Origin: Brevundimonas sp. UBA7635
Lineage (GTDB): Bacteria; Pseudomonadota; Alphaproteobacteria; Caulobacterales; Caulobacteraceae
Length of the DNA stretch: 9,111 nucleotides
NCBI GenBank assembly: GCA_002483865.1
Contig: DLIT01000031.1
Coordinates: 6,164 to 15,274, forward strand
Direction of reading: 5' to 3'
Made by a program: the position numbers and the translations under genes. The notes under the pieces are model-generated. The model was not told the origin of the DNA and did not search any database. It saw only the letters and a list, made by a program, of their open reading frames with translations. Positions 1-6,921 of this stretch are shown one piece after another; within the stretch, counting starts at the first letter, position 1, and every line of letters starts with the position of its first letter.

Positions 1-386
1 AGGCCTCCTATCCGGGCGAGCTGTTCCTGATGCTGGCCGGTGCCCTCTACTTCGCCATGAACCTGGCCCCGACCGAGGAGATGCGGCTGATCGCCTATAT
101 GACTGCGCCGCTGGGTGCCTTGGGTGTGCTCCTTCTGTCGGTGATCCTGCTGCACCTGATTGTCTTTGAGGCGGGTTTCGCTGGGCAGGAAGAGGCGGAA
201 ACGCCGGTCCGGGCCTTCTTCGACTTCACCCTGCCGGGCTACGCCCTGTGCCTGCTGGCCAGCCTCGCCATGCTGTGGGTGTTCGGTGGAGCGGATGGCC
301 ATGGGCTCCAGGCGCTCATGGCCAATGTCGTGATCCTCGCTTTTCCGGCGGCGATCGGGGCTGCGGCCGCGCGGCTTCTGGTGTAG
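1..386 (+). CDS. TIGR02587-like (DUF2391) integral membrane protein, 3' fragment
   Basis: The reading frame is open from base 3 and ends at the TAG at 384-386, so only about 127 C-terminal residues are present; the true start lies upstream of the window. The fragment is very hydrophobic, with about four membrane segments (around ELFLMLAGALYFAMN, GALGVLLLSVILLHLIVF, PGYALCLLASLAMLWVF and the last 25 residues). The stretch with NLAPTEEM after the first helix matches my recollection of TIGR02587/DUF2391, a predicted seven-span membrane family of unknown function. The family is described as occurring in a two-gene operon with TIGR02588, and the next gene fits that partner, which strengthens both calls. 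An internal ATG at 30 is not the start, because the family similarity continues upstream of it. The family call comes from recalled motifs and context, not from a profile search. Confidence 0.75.
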   Translation, partial: ASYPGELFLMLAGALYFAMNLAPTEEMRLIAYMTAPLGALGVLLLSVILLHLIVFEAGFAGQEEAETPVRAFFDFTLPGYALCLLASLAMLWVFGGADGHGLQALMANVVILAFPAAIGAAAARLLV

Positions 387-388
387 CC

Positions 389-775
389 ATGACGGACAAG
401 GAGCAGCAGAAGTCAGGAAAGAAGGGCGTATCGCGGCTGCAGTGCGTCTGTGCCCTGGTCGGATTTCTCATCACGCTCGGCGCGGCGGGCGTGCTGGCGC
501 GAGCGGCCTTTTCGGTTCCGTCGCCAGCGGCGCTGACGATCAGAAGCGAGGCGGTTCGACCTTCGTCCGACGGATGGGTGGTCGATGTCGTGGTTGCCAA
601 TCAGGGCGACCTGGCCGCCGCAGCCGTGGATATCGAGGGCCAGGTCGGCGGCGAACGCTCCGGTGCCTCGCTCGACTATGTCCCCGGGCGCGGAGAGAAG
701 AAGGCCAGCCTGGTTTTCTCGCAGGCGGGCAAGCCAGAGCCGGCACTACGCGTTCTGGGATGGTCGGAGCCTTGA
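389..775 (+). CDS. TIGR02588-like membrane-anchored protein
   Basis: This 128-residue protein starts at the ATG at 389, only 2 nt after the preceding stop, so the two genes are almost certainly co-transcribed. A basic N-terminus (KSGKKGVSR) is followed by one membrane helix at about residues 18-40, then a soluble, probably periplasmic, beta-rich domain at about 45-128. Features I associate with TIGR02588 are the W-V-V-x-V-x-V-x-N-x-G-D strand and turn near 63-74, the DYVPGRGEKKASLVF region near 96-110, and the C-terminal RVLGWSEP. The function of the family is unknown; its fixed pairing with TIGR02587 suggests a complex in the inner membrane. The frame stays open back to 248, but an earlier start would overlap the upstream gene heavily and add a low-complexity Arg/Gly-rich leader, so 389 is preferred. 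Confidence 0.75.
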   Translation: MTDKEQQKSGKKGVSRLQCVCALVGFLITLGAAGVLARAAFSVPSPAALTIRSEAVRPSSDGWVVDVVVANQGDLAAAAVDIEGQVGGERSGASLDYVPGRGEKKASLVFSQAGKPEPALRVLGWSEP

Positions 776-813
776 TGCGCCGCTGCGCGCTGAACGACCT
801 TAGGATCGTGGTC

Positions 814-831
814 GCTGTAACGGCTGTACCG
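814..831 (+). repeat. Tandem 9-mer repeat in the leader of the GNAT operon
   Basis: GCTGTAACG (814-822) is followed directly by GCTGTACCG (823-831), two adjacent 9-mers with one mismatch. It lies 54 nt before the start at 885 and could be a direct-repeat binding site or part of a promoter. No protein is assigned, and two short copies may be chance. Confidence 0.3.
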
Positions 832-851
832 CTTCGGTCGTGGGCTTCGCT

Positions 852-877
852 TGTCAGATCTGACAGGGATGTGTCAG
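852..877. promoter_or_regulatory. Perfect 14-bp palindrome plus third half-site (operator candidate)
   Basis: TGTCAGATCTGACA at 852-865 is a perfect inverted repeat. A further TGTCAG copy lies at 872-877, in direct orientation and 20 nt (about two helical turns) from the first. The group ends 7 nt before the ATG at 885 and its last copy overlaps the Shine-Dalgarno-like AGGTGAG (876-882), so a bound dimer could block transcription and translation initiation. The centre CAGATCTG resembles the core of TraR/LuxR-type boxes, but the outer bases do not fit well. Binding is inferred from symmetry and position only. Confidence 0.45.
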
Positions 878-884
878 GTGAGCC

Positions 885-1796
885 ATGGCGTTTGCGATAT
901 CGGGTCATGAAGAATTGAGGTTGCCGGACGGGCTTCGCCTGGCGGTGACAGGGGATCCGACGTCTCCCGTTCTTGGGCAGTTCTTTCAGGGCTATGATCG
1001 CGCTTTCATTCTGCCTGATGAGCGCGAGGAACTGGACGGATTTCGGGCCTGTCTGGCACTGAACGCCAGCCACCGGCACGCCCTGGGGCGCACGCACTGC
1101 GAGGTCGTGGCGGTATTGCAGGATGACGCCGGCCGCCGACTGGGGGGGATCAACTTCCTGGCAGTCGATCACGGAGCTGGGCGCTCTGTGCGGACCACGC
1201 TGGCGCTCAACTATCTGTATGTCGAGGAGGCGGCCCGTGGTCGCGGTCTGCTGCGCAAGATGCTGGCGGCCACGCGTCAGCTGGGGTTGGTCGTGCTGGA
1301 GCTTGAACCGGATCAGCCGGCACCGCCCATCTTTATCGAGCAGAATGATCCGTTGCGGCTTACCGAACAGGAATATCAGGCAGACACCCGTCATGCCGGT
1401 CTGGATCAGCTAGACCGGCTGGCTATCTGGGCGCGCATGGGGGCCAAGGTGGTGGACTTTGACTATGTCCAGCCTGCGCTGTCAGAGGGTTTGTCGCCCG
1501 ATGACAGTCTGATCTACGCGGCACTCGACTATCCTGAAGCCGCCATCGAGGCCCGGGTTCTACATGATCACCTCGAGAGCTTTTTTGCCATATCAGTGCT
1601 GAAGGGAAGGCCTGGACCTGCCATGGGTGTGGCCGAACGGCAGTTGACGGCCCTGGCCCTTCGTCGCCAGCCTGTGGCCCTCCTGCCAATGGGGGAAGCG
1701 CTCACGGCTCTGCGAGCGCAACCTGCGCGGTGGGGTGCCGACAGTTTCAGGGAACTGGCAAAACGGGTAGGGCAGGATGACGCAACTGGTCAGTAG
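885..1796 (+). CDS. GNAT-type N-acetyltransferase
   Basis: This 303-residue protein carries a GNAT-like core. The strand LNYLYVEEAA (108-117) runs into RGRGLLRKML (118-127), matching the R/Q-x-x-G-x-G/A acetyl-CoA pyrophosphate loop and following helix. The segment DRLAIWARMGAKVVDFDYVQP near 177-197 looks like the later part of the fold, where GNATs often have a Y/W-x-x-x-G-A/F pattern. The protein is longer than a minimal GNAT (about 150 residues), with about 100 N-terminal residues and a C-terminal tail after about 200 that I cannot assign. The acceptor substrate is unknown. The ATG at 885 is supported by AGGTGAG at 876-882. The gene overlaps the next one by 20 nt, indicating a translationally coupled pair. 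It uses more A/T-ending codons than def or the ThDP enzyme gene, which hints at a different origin. It could be a protein or small-molecule acetyltransferase, or an inactive GNAT-like domain. Confidence 0.7.
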   Translation: MAFAISGHEELRLPDGLRLAVTGDPTSPVLGQFFQGYDRAFILPDEREELDGFRACLALNASHRHALGRTHCEVVAVLQDDAGRRLGGINFLAVDHGAGRSVRTTLALNYLYVEEAARGRGLLRKMLAATRQLGLVVLELEPDQPAPPIFIEQNDPLRLTEQEYQADTRHAGLDQLDRLAIWARMGAKVVDFDYVQPALSEGLSPDDSLIYAALDYPEAAIEARVLHDHLESFFAISVLKGRPGPAMGVAERQLTALALRRQPVALLPMGEALTALRAQPARWGADSFRELAKRVGQDDATGQ

Positions 1797-3804
1797 CACC
1801 TTGGCCAAGGTCTATGAAACTGCGGAAGACGGGACCCTGTACTGGACCCTGTCCTTCTATATCGAGCCCAAAAAGGTGGCGGCCGTTATGGGGCGCACGG
1901 CACCTGTGCGTCCGGACCTGTTCCGCCAGTGCCAGAGACGGCACCTGCCTTCGCGGGCTCTTCGTGATGCCATCAACCCACTATTCAACGACATAGCCGA
2001 CCGCGAGACCCAGGGCGATGTCCACGAGTTCCTGCTGGCGGCCGAGGCAGGCGATGGTACGGCCGAAACGGCCGATGACACGGCGCGCGATCATGATGAT
2101 CTGACATTTTGCCTGCCCGAAACCATTGAGTGGCAGACCGAGGGCAGTTGCTTTGAAGCCAATCCGCCCCAGCTCAGCGAACCACGTCTGGTGCAACTGA
2201 GACGGTTCTGGATGTCCCACAATAACGGGGCGCTGAGTTACCATCTGTCGTTCAGCCATCGCTATGGCGGCGAGCACGGCTATACGCCAGCCACCTTCTA
2301 TTTCCTGTCCTGTCTGCAGAAACTGGCTGCGCCCAAGGAATACTGCCTGTCGCTTGATCCTCAGGCGGATCAGGACGAAGAGATCTGGAAGGATGTCTTT
2401 CAGCCCAATCTGGGGATCGCGCCCCTGGACGGCATCACGGTGGCGCGCGGCGATGAAGTGCCCGAACGCTTCTGGCCCTTTGTGCGAAGGCAGTTTGACC
2501 GCGATGCAGGGCAGCTGTTTGAACGCTTGGCGGGGGGCGCTGATCGCCTGCCCCGATCGTCCGAAACCTATGCGGACCGCCTGATGGAACTGGTGCCCTT
2601 CATCGAGGTGCCGGGCCTGAAGGTGCCCAAGTCGCGATTCATGTTTGTCTTTCATGACAAGCGGTTTTTCGGGCGGCTGATGCCGGTCCATCCGCAGACG
2701 GGGGAAACCGTGGCGCGCAAGTTGATGGTGCGCCCTGAGTGCTATCTGCCCTATCAGCGCGAACTGGCCCGGCTCAAGAAGGTCGCGGGCCGGGGCTCTG
2801 CCAGACGGGTTTGTCTGGGACCGCCCTATTGGCAATGGGTCACCGATCGGCCGGATGTCGATCCGTCGGAGCCCTCGGCCCTGGCGTCCGAGCCTTGCCG
2901 GACGGACTGCCTGGATTACCTGTTCCTGGCCGGGTTCAACCAGAACATCATCGACTTCATGAACCAGGATACCTCAGAGATCCTGGACAGCACCGATCCC
3001 CTGTATCCGGCCGAGGGTGCCGACGCCGACGAGTGCTTCTTTGTGCGCTATGCCAACCACCGGGCGATGATCACCTATGTCCGCTCCAGCCGCAGCCTGG
3101 AGATCGGCAATGACTATATCGGCACCTGTCCCTATGCCTTTCTGATCCACGTCCTGGCCCTGCATAATGAATTCCTGGGCCGTGCGCATGAAATGGCGAA
3201 CCTGGCCAGCATTCGGGCGATCGAGAACCATATTGAGAACCGGCTGTTCGATCAGGCCGAACAGATGATCAACGAGATCAAGCTGGATGAGTTCAGGGCC
3301 TTCGAACGATATCGATATGCCAACCCTTTCCGCTATGACACCGAACGAGCGGTGTTTGAAAAACTGGAGGAATTGCGGGGTGTCAGTCGCAAGAAAAACG
3401 CGATTGCCGCCGCCGTCCGAAACCTGGAAGATCATGCGGCTGACCTGCAAAGACGTCAGGAAAAGAGTCGCGATATCCGTCTTAATGTTCTGTTGGGCGG
3501 ACTGGGCGTGTTCGGCGCGGGCCAGATGATCTACTGGATTGGCGAAAAGGCCATCGGCAACGCAGCAGGGGACGGACCGCGACCAGTGATGTTCCTGAGC
3601 AAGGGGGATGGCGTACTGGGCGACTGGATCCTGTCGCTCACAGAATTGGTGATCGCGGTATTTACCGTGATCTTTGTGATCTATCTCCTGATTGAGCTGG
3701 TTCGCTCCCACCGTGTCAAACGACTTCACAGTCGACTGACCGCGCGTCTGTCAGGCCAAATCCATTCAGGGCGTGTCGATCCAGATGCCAAGCGGGACCC
3801 GTAA
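1777..3804 (+). CDS. Unrecognised 675-residue protein with C-terminal two-helix membrane anchor
   Basis: I do not recognise this family. The first roughly 460 residues look soluble and globular, with many aromatic residues and no signal peptide. Residues about 465-567 are rich in charged residues and likely helical (ENHIENRLFDQAEQMINEIK, later EKLEELRGVSRKKNAIAAAV and LEDHAADLQRRQEKSRD), possibly a coiled coil. Two membrane helices follow, about 569-588 and 618-641, joined by a loop of about 30 residues, then a basic tail (RSHRVKRLHSRLTARL). A long soluble domain, a long helix and a C-terminal helical hairpin recalls CorA-type channels, but the GMN signature at the end of the first helix is absent (the sequence there is AGQMIYWIGEK), so transport is not supported. 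The ATG at 1777 has TAGGGCAGG just before it and lies inside the end of the GNAT gene. The partnership suggests the acetyltransferase acts with, or on, this protein; that is inference. Confidence 0.8.
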   Translation: MTQLVSSTLAKVYETAEDGTLYWTLSFYIEPKKVAAVMGRTAPVRPDLFRQCQRRHLPSRALRDAINPLFNDIADRETQGDVHEFLLAAEAGDGTAETADDTARDHDDLTFCLPETIEWQTEGSCFEANPPQLSEPRLVQLRRFWMSHNNGALSYHLSFSHRYGGEHGYTPATFYFLSCLQKLAAPKEYCLSLDPQADQDEEIWKDVFQPNLGIAPLDGITVARGDEVPERFWPFVRRQFDRDAGQLFERLAGGADRLPRSSETYADRLMELVPFIEVPGLKVPKSRFMFVFHDKRFFGRLMPVHPQTGETVARKLMVRPECYLPYQRELARLKKVAGRGSARRVCLGPPYWQWVTDRPDVDPSEPSALASEPCRTDCLDYLFLAGFNQNIIDFMNQDTSEILDSTDPLYPAEGADADECFFVRYANHRAMITYVRSSRSLEIGNDYIGTCPYAFLIHVLALHNEFLGRAHEMANLASIRAIENHIENRLFDQAEQMINEIKLDEFRAFERYRYANPFRYDTERAVFEKLEELRGVSRKKNAIAAAVRNLEDHAADLQRRQEKSRDIRLNVLLGGLGVFGAGQMIYWIGEKAIGNAAGDGPRPVMFLSKGDGVLGDWILSLTELVIAVFTVIFVIYLLIELVRSHRVKRLHSRLTARLSGQIHSGRVDPDAKRDP

Positions 3805-3928
3805 CATCTGTCTTCAAACGTGAACGGGACGAGGTTGCCTCCGATAGATTGCAGGCGCATTTGGAGCCTCTCCCCGAAGTTTGTCTGAGTGCCCGCGCGT
3901 GTCCGAAGTCCTAACCCCCGTTGCCACC

Positions 3929-4315
3929 ATGCCTGAAGGTCAGCCTGTTGGACGTGTGATCGCCATGCCGGCGGATACCAATCCCGAGGGGGATATCTTT
4001 GGCGGCTGGCTGCTGGCTCAGATGGACCTGGCGGGGGCGACCCCGGCGTTCGAGCGAGCCAATGGCCGCTGCGCCACAGTGGCCCTGGACGGCATGGTGT
4101 TCCACCAGCCCGTGTCGGTCGGCGACGAGGTCTCGACCTATGCCAGGATCATCCACACGGGCCGCACCTCGGTTCGGGTGCACGTGGAAGCCTGGAAGCG
4201 GGCGCGGGGCCAGCCGGAGGCCCAGTCGGTGCGCGTGACAGAGGGTATCTTTACCTATGTGGCCATCGACGCGGAGCGCAAGCCGCGGCCGCTGCCAGCG
4301 GAGAAGTCCGCCTAA
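3929..4315 (+). CDS. yciA: YciA-like acyl-CoA thioesterase (hotdog fold)
   Basis: The 128-residue product matches the YciA family of short hotdog thioesterases, which hydrolyse a range of acyl-CoAs to free CoA and acid in the cytosol. Key segments are AMPADTNPEGDIFGGWLLAQMD near the N-terminus, holding the catalytic Asp of the N-x-x-G-D-I-F-G-G motif, then VALDGMVFHQPVSVGDEV and the late strand TEGIFTYVAID followed by KPRPLP. The E. coli protein is about 132 residues. The frame is open from a TTG at 3881, with a GTG at 3899 also possible. I prefer the ATG at 3929 because it puts 11 residues before AMPADTN, close to the family, but no start has a convincing Shine-Dalgarno, so the N-terminus is uncertain by up to 16 residues. 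It is separated by about 125 nt from the unrecognised membrane gene and 60 nt from def, which has its own promoter candidate. Confidence 0.88.
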   Translation: MPEGQPVGRVIAMPADTNPEGDIFGGWLLAQMDLAGATPAFERANGRCATVALDGMVFHQPVSVGDEVSTYARIIHTGRTSVRVHVEAWKRARGQPEAQSVRVTEGIFTYVAIDAERKPRPLPAEKSA

Positions 4316-4340
4316 AACCCTCCGTCCAGGTCGGAAATTC

Positions 4341-4369
4341 TTGACCTTTCGGGTTGCTGTCCCTACCTG
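4341..4369 (+). promoter_or_regulatory. Promoter candidate for def, suggesting a leaderless mRNA
   Basis: TTGACCT (4341-4347) and CCTACCTG (4362-4369) are 14 nt apart. This fits the Caulobacter housekeeping sigma pattern TTGACGS, 10-14 nt, GCTANAWC, with mismatches in the -10. The -10 ends 6 nt before the def ATG at 4376, so transcription would start at or next to the start codon. No Shine-Dalgarno precedes the ATG, in line with leaderless translation. Confidence 0.5.
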
Positions 4370-4375
4370 CGAGCC

Positions 4376-4942
4376 ATGGCCATTCGTCGTATCCTCACCA
4401 TCAATAATCCCGCCGACCTGGCGATCCTGAAGACTGTTGCCAAGCCTGTTGAAGGCGGGGTGACGGACGAGATCCGGGCGCTGATGGATGACATGCTGGA
4501 AACCATGTACGACGCGCCCGGCATTGGCCTGGCCGCGCCGCAGATCGGTGACCTTAACCGTGTCGTCGTCATGGACCTGGGCGATGCCGAGGTGGAAGAT
4601 GAGACAGATGAGACCGTGGAAAAAGCGCTGAAGCGCCGCAATCCGCGCTATTTCGTCAATCCCGAGATCCTGTGGTCGTCCGAGGAACTGTTCAGCTACG
4701 AGGAAGGCTGCCTGTCGGTGCCGGAGTATTTCGACGCCGTCGAGCGCCCCGCGCGCGTGCGCGTGCGCTACCTGAACTATCAGGGCGAGACCATCGAGGA
4801 AGAGATCGAGGGTCTGTATGCCGTCTGCTTCCAGCACGAACTGGACCATCTGAACGGGGTCCTGTTTATTGATCACCTGTCGCGCCTGCGCCGTGAGCGC
4901 GCGGTCGCCAAGGTCAAGAAACACGCACGGATGGCTGCCTGA
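4376..4942 (+). CDS. def: Peptide deformylase
   Basis: The 188-residue enzyme removes the formyl group from the N-terminal methionine of new proteins in the cytosol, using a bound metal, usually Fe2+. All three family motifs are intact: GIGLAAPQ (49-56), EGCLS (110-114, metal ligand Cys112) and HELDH (154-158, ligands His154 and His158, catalytic Glu155). An acidic stretch of about 20 residues (near 70-90, [15 protein letters not shown]) lies between motifs 1 and 2; such inserts are common in alphaproteobacterial deformylases. Length is slightly above the usual 165-180. The ATG at 4376 gives the typical MAIRRILTI start. It heads a tight cluster with the 71-residue membrane protein gene, fmt and truA; def beside fmt is a classic pairing because Fmt makes the formyl group that Def removes. 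Confidence 0.97.
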   Translation: MAIRRILTINNPADLAILKTVAKPVEGGVTDEIRALMDDMLETMYDAPGIGLAAPQIGDLNRVVVMDLGDAEVEDETDETVEKALKRRNPRYFVNPEILWSSEELFSYEEGCLSVPEYFDAVERPARVRVRYLNYQGETIEEEIEGLYAVCFQHELDHLNGVLFIDHLSRLRRERAVAKVKKHARMAA

Positions 4943-5157
4943 TGGCCCGCAAGACCCACACGTCCGAACCGCAAGCCCGCCGTCACCTGAGCCGTTCGCA
5001 GAAGGTCGGGGTGGCCAGCCTTGCAACCCTGGTGGCCGTCGGTGCCCTGGGCGTCGTGGCCGGCCTGCTGATCGATCGCCTGCTGGATTTCGATGATGCC
5101 CTGGACGCCGGCGGCGAGTGGGACGAGGGCGGCGGCGTCTATACCCGCTGGATGTAA
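4942..5157 (+). CDS. Small single-span membrane protein between def and fmt
   Basis: This 71-residue protein has a basic N-terminus ([21 protein letters not shown]), one membrane helix at about residues 22-44 (rich in Ala, Val, Leu and Gly), and an acidic C-terminus (DFDDALDAGGEWDEGGG). Charge distribution predicts the N-terminus in the cytoplasm and the short acidic tail in the periplasm. The ATG shares its A with the def stop (TGATG, 4940-4944), so translation is coupled to def. I do not recognise a family. G+C and codon use match the neighbours, and the strict 1-nt overlap argues it is real. The frame is on the same strand as def and fmt with only a 27-nt gap to fmt. A role in translation or membrane targeting of new proteins would be guesswork. 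Confidence 0.75.
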   Translation: MARKTHTSEPQARRHLSRSQKVGVASLATLVAVGALGVVAGLLIDRLLDFDDALDAGGEWDEGGGVYTRWM

Positions 5158-5177
5158 TCGGCCTCAGCGGCTAAAGC
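5149..5177 (+). promoter_or_regulatory. Possible internal promoter before fmt
   Basis: GCTAAAGC at 5170-5177 differs at one base from the Caulobacter -10 consensus GCTANAWC and ends 7 nt before the fmt ATG at 5185. A weak -35 candidate, TGGATGT (5149-5155), lies 14 nt upstream, overlapping the end of the 71-residue gene. There is no Shine-Dalgarno before fmt. A leaderless fmt transcript in addition to read-through from def is plausible but unproven. Confidence 0.35.
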
Positions 5178-5184
5178 CCTTCCC

Positions 5185-6117
5185 ATGCGCCTAGCCTTCA
5201 TGGGAACCCCCGACTTCGCCGTGCCCTCACTGGGCGAGCTGATTGCCTCGGGACACGAAATCGTTGCCGTCTATTCTCAGCCACCGCGCCCCAAGGGTCG
5301 GGGCCAGAAGCTGACGCCCTCGCCGGTCCACGCCTTTGCCGAGGCCATGGGCCTGCCGGTCTTCATGCCCGAGAACATGAAGAGCGAAGAGGCGATAGAG
5401 ACCTTCAGGAGCCTGGATCTGGATGCCGCCTGCGTGGTCGCCTATGGCCAGATCCTGAAACCCGATGTGCTGGATGCGCCGCGTCTGGGCTGCTTCAATC
5501 TGCATGGCTCGCTGCTGCCGCGCTGGCGCGGGGCCGCCCCGATCCAGCGCGCCATCATGGCCGGCGACAAGCAGACCGGCGTTCAGATCATGCGCATGAG
5601 CGAAGGCCTGGACGAGGGTAACATCATCCTGTCCGAGGTGATGGATATCTATGCCACCGACACCACGGCGACCCTGTCCGAGCGCATGGCGACGACGGGC
5701 GCGACCCTTTGGACCCGTGCTTTGGCAGCCATTGAGCGCGGCGGCTTCACCGAGACCGAGCAGGTCGGCGAGGTCACCTATGCCCGGAAGATCACGCCAG
5801 CTGAGGCCCGCATCGACTGGACCCGCCCAGCGGCCGATGTGGATGCCCATATCCGCGGCCTGTCGCCCTTCCCCGGAGCCTGGTTCGAGGTGGAGATCGA
5901 GGGGGAGCCTGTCCGCATCAAGGCCCTGATGTCCGAAGTGACTGAAGGCCATGGCCAGCCCGGTGCGCTGCTGGATCAGAACTTGACGATTGCCTGCGGG
6001 CAGGGGGCTGTTCGCCTGATCCGCGCCCAGCGGGCGGGTAAGGCCCAGCAGTCGGGCTCGGAACTGCTGAACGGCCTCAAGCTGCCGATCGGGACCCTCA
6101 TGAGTGCGCCGGGCTGA
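5185..6117 (+). CDS. fmt: Methionyl-tRNA formyltransferase
   Basis: The 310-residue enzyme transfers a formyl group from 10-formyl-THF to Met on initiator tRNA in the cytosol, marking it for translation initiation. The N-terminal Rossmann-like domain starts with [15 protein letters not shown]. The catalytic residues Asn105, His107 and Asp143 are present (in [17 protein letters not shown] and SEGLDEG), one position lower than the E. coli numbering Asn106, His108 and Asp144. The tRNA-binding loop ([19 protein letters not shown], about 30-48) and the C-terminal OB-like domain (from about 205, with SPFPGAW at 227-233) are intact. Length is normal for the family (about 310-315). It follows the 71-residue gene by 27 nt, and its stop overlaps the truA start (TGATG). 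The ATG at 5185 is the only start giving the conserved N-terminus. Confidence 0.97.
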   Translation: MRLAFMGTPDFAVPSLGELIASGHEIVAVYSQPPRPKGRGQKLTPSPVHAFAEAMGLPVFMPENMKSEEAIETFRSLDLDAACVVAYGQILKPDVLDAPRLGCFNLHGSLLPRWRGAAPIQRAIMAGDKQTGVQIMRMSEGLDEGNIILSEVMDIYATDTTATLSERMATTGATLWTRALAAIERGGFTETEQVGEVTYARKITPAEARIDWTRPAADVDAHIRGLSPFPGAWFEVEIEGEPVRIKALMSEVTEGHGQPGALLDQNLTIACGQGAVRLIRAQRAGKAQQSGSELLNGLKLPIGTLMSAPG

Positions 6118-6872
6118 TGCCCCGCTATCGCTTTACCGTCGAATACGACGGCTCGGCCTATAATGGCTTTCAGGCCCAGCAGGACCAGCCGACGGTCCAG
6201 GCAGCCATCGAGACGGCGATCACGGCCTTTAGCGGCCAGGGCGTGCGGATCGCGGCCGCCGGGCGCACCGACACGGGCGTCCACGCCACAGGCCAGACTT
6301 GCCATGTTGATCTTGACCGGGACTGGCCGGTGCGCACGGTGATGAATGCCATGAATGCCCACCTGATGACGGCGGGCGAGGCGGTGTCGATCCTGGATTG
6401 TACGCCGGTTAGCGAGGACTGGCACGCGCGGTTCACCGCCAATGGCCGTAAGTATCTGTATCGCATCCTGAACCGGCCCGGCCGACCGGCCCTGGACCGG
6501 GGCCGGGTTTGGCACGTCAAGAAGTCGCTGGATGCCGACGCCATGCACGAGGCGGCGCAGAGCCTGGTCGGCCTGCATGACTTCACCACCTTCCGCGACA
6601 CCCATTGTCAGGCCAAAAACCCGTTGAAGTCCCTGGACGTGGCCCGCGTCAGCCGGTTGAGCGACGAGGTTCATCTGGTGTTCGAGGCCCGCAGCTTCCT
6701 GCACCGCCAGGTCCGCTCGATGACCGGCTCTCTGGTAGAGGTCGGGCTGGGCCGCTGGTCACCTGATGATTTCCGGGCCGCGCTGGAAGCAGCCGATCGG
6801 CGGCGCTGCGGTCCCGTGGCCCCGTCAGACGGGCTTTATCTGACGGGCGTGACCTACGAGCGCGAGGCCTGA
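6117..6872 (+). CDS. truA: tRNA pseudouridine(38-40) synthase
   Basis: The 251-residue enzyme converts uridines 38-40 of the tRNA anticodon arm to pseudouridine. The start YRFTVEYDGSAYNGFQ is typical, and GRTDTGVHA (49-57) holds the catalytic Asp52. Later conserved parts are FTANGRKYLYRILN (near 103-116), the HDFTTFRDTHCQAKNPLKSL region, and SFLHRQVRSMTGSLVEVG, which is the typical C-terminal helix motif. Length is close to family members (250-270). Its ATG shares one base with the fmt stop (6115-6119), so it is translationally coupled and last in the def-fmt-truA run. It converges with the minus-strand entericidin gene after 49 nt. Confidence 0.97.
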   Translation: MPRYRFTVEYDGSAYNGFQAQQDQPTVQAAIETAITAFSGQGVRIAAAGRTDTGVHATGQTCHVDLDRDWPVRTVMNAMNAHLMTAGEAVSILDCTPVSEDWHARFTANGRKYLYRILNRPGRPALDRGRVWHVKKSLDADAMHEAAQSLVGLHDFTTFRDTHCQAKNPLKSLDVARVSRLSDEVHLVFEARSFLHRQVRSMTGSLVEVGLGRWSPDDFRAALEAADRRRCGPVAPSDGLYLTGVTYEREA

Positions 6873-6886
6873 GCGGCTCTCTGGGA

Positions 6887-6905
6887 GCGGCTACTGGCGA
6901 GCCGC
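6887..6905. terminator. Weak hairpin between convergent truA and the entericidin gene
   Basis: GCGGCT (6887-6892) and AGCCGC (6900-6905) can form a 6-bp G/C-rich stem with a 7-nt loop, in the 49-nt gap between two convergent genes. A second GCGGCT copy at 6873-6878 offers an alternative pairing. There is no T-run on either strand, so intrinsic termination is weakly supported; position is the main argument. Confidence 0.25.
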
Positions 6906-6921
6906 CCGGGCCGGGGCCGGA

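Noticed and set aside
885..3804. Calling the GNAT plus membrane protein pair a phage-defence or toxin-antitoxin system
   Set aside because: No nuclease, NTPase, known toxin domain, nearby defence gene or mobile element was seen; the pair remains of unknown function.
2638..3804. Calling the large protein a magnesium transporter of the CorA family
   Set aside because: The GMN signature is missing and the N-terminal 460 residues do not look like the CorA cytosolic domain.
3805..3928. Possible terminator in the gap after the large membrane protein gene (GAGG-TTG-CCTC at 3831-3841 and GGAG-CCT-CTCC at 3863-3873)
   Set aside because: Both stems are only 4 bp with 3-nt loops and neither is followed by a T-run.
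4750..4768. Alternating purine-pyrimidine run (CG/TG repeats) inside def, a Z-DNA-like pattern
   Set aside because: It is explained by coding for an Ala-Arg-Val-Arg-Val-Arg strand with G/C-ending codons.
3911..5026. A 371-residue minus-strand frame opposite the thioesterase and def genes
   Set aside because: It spans two well-supported plus-strand genes and the promoter gap between them, with no family features.
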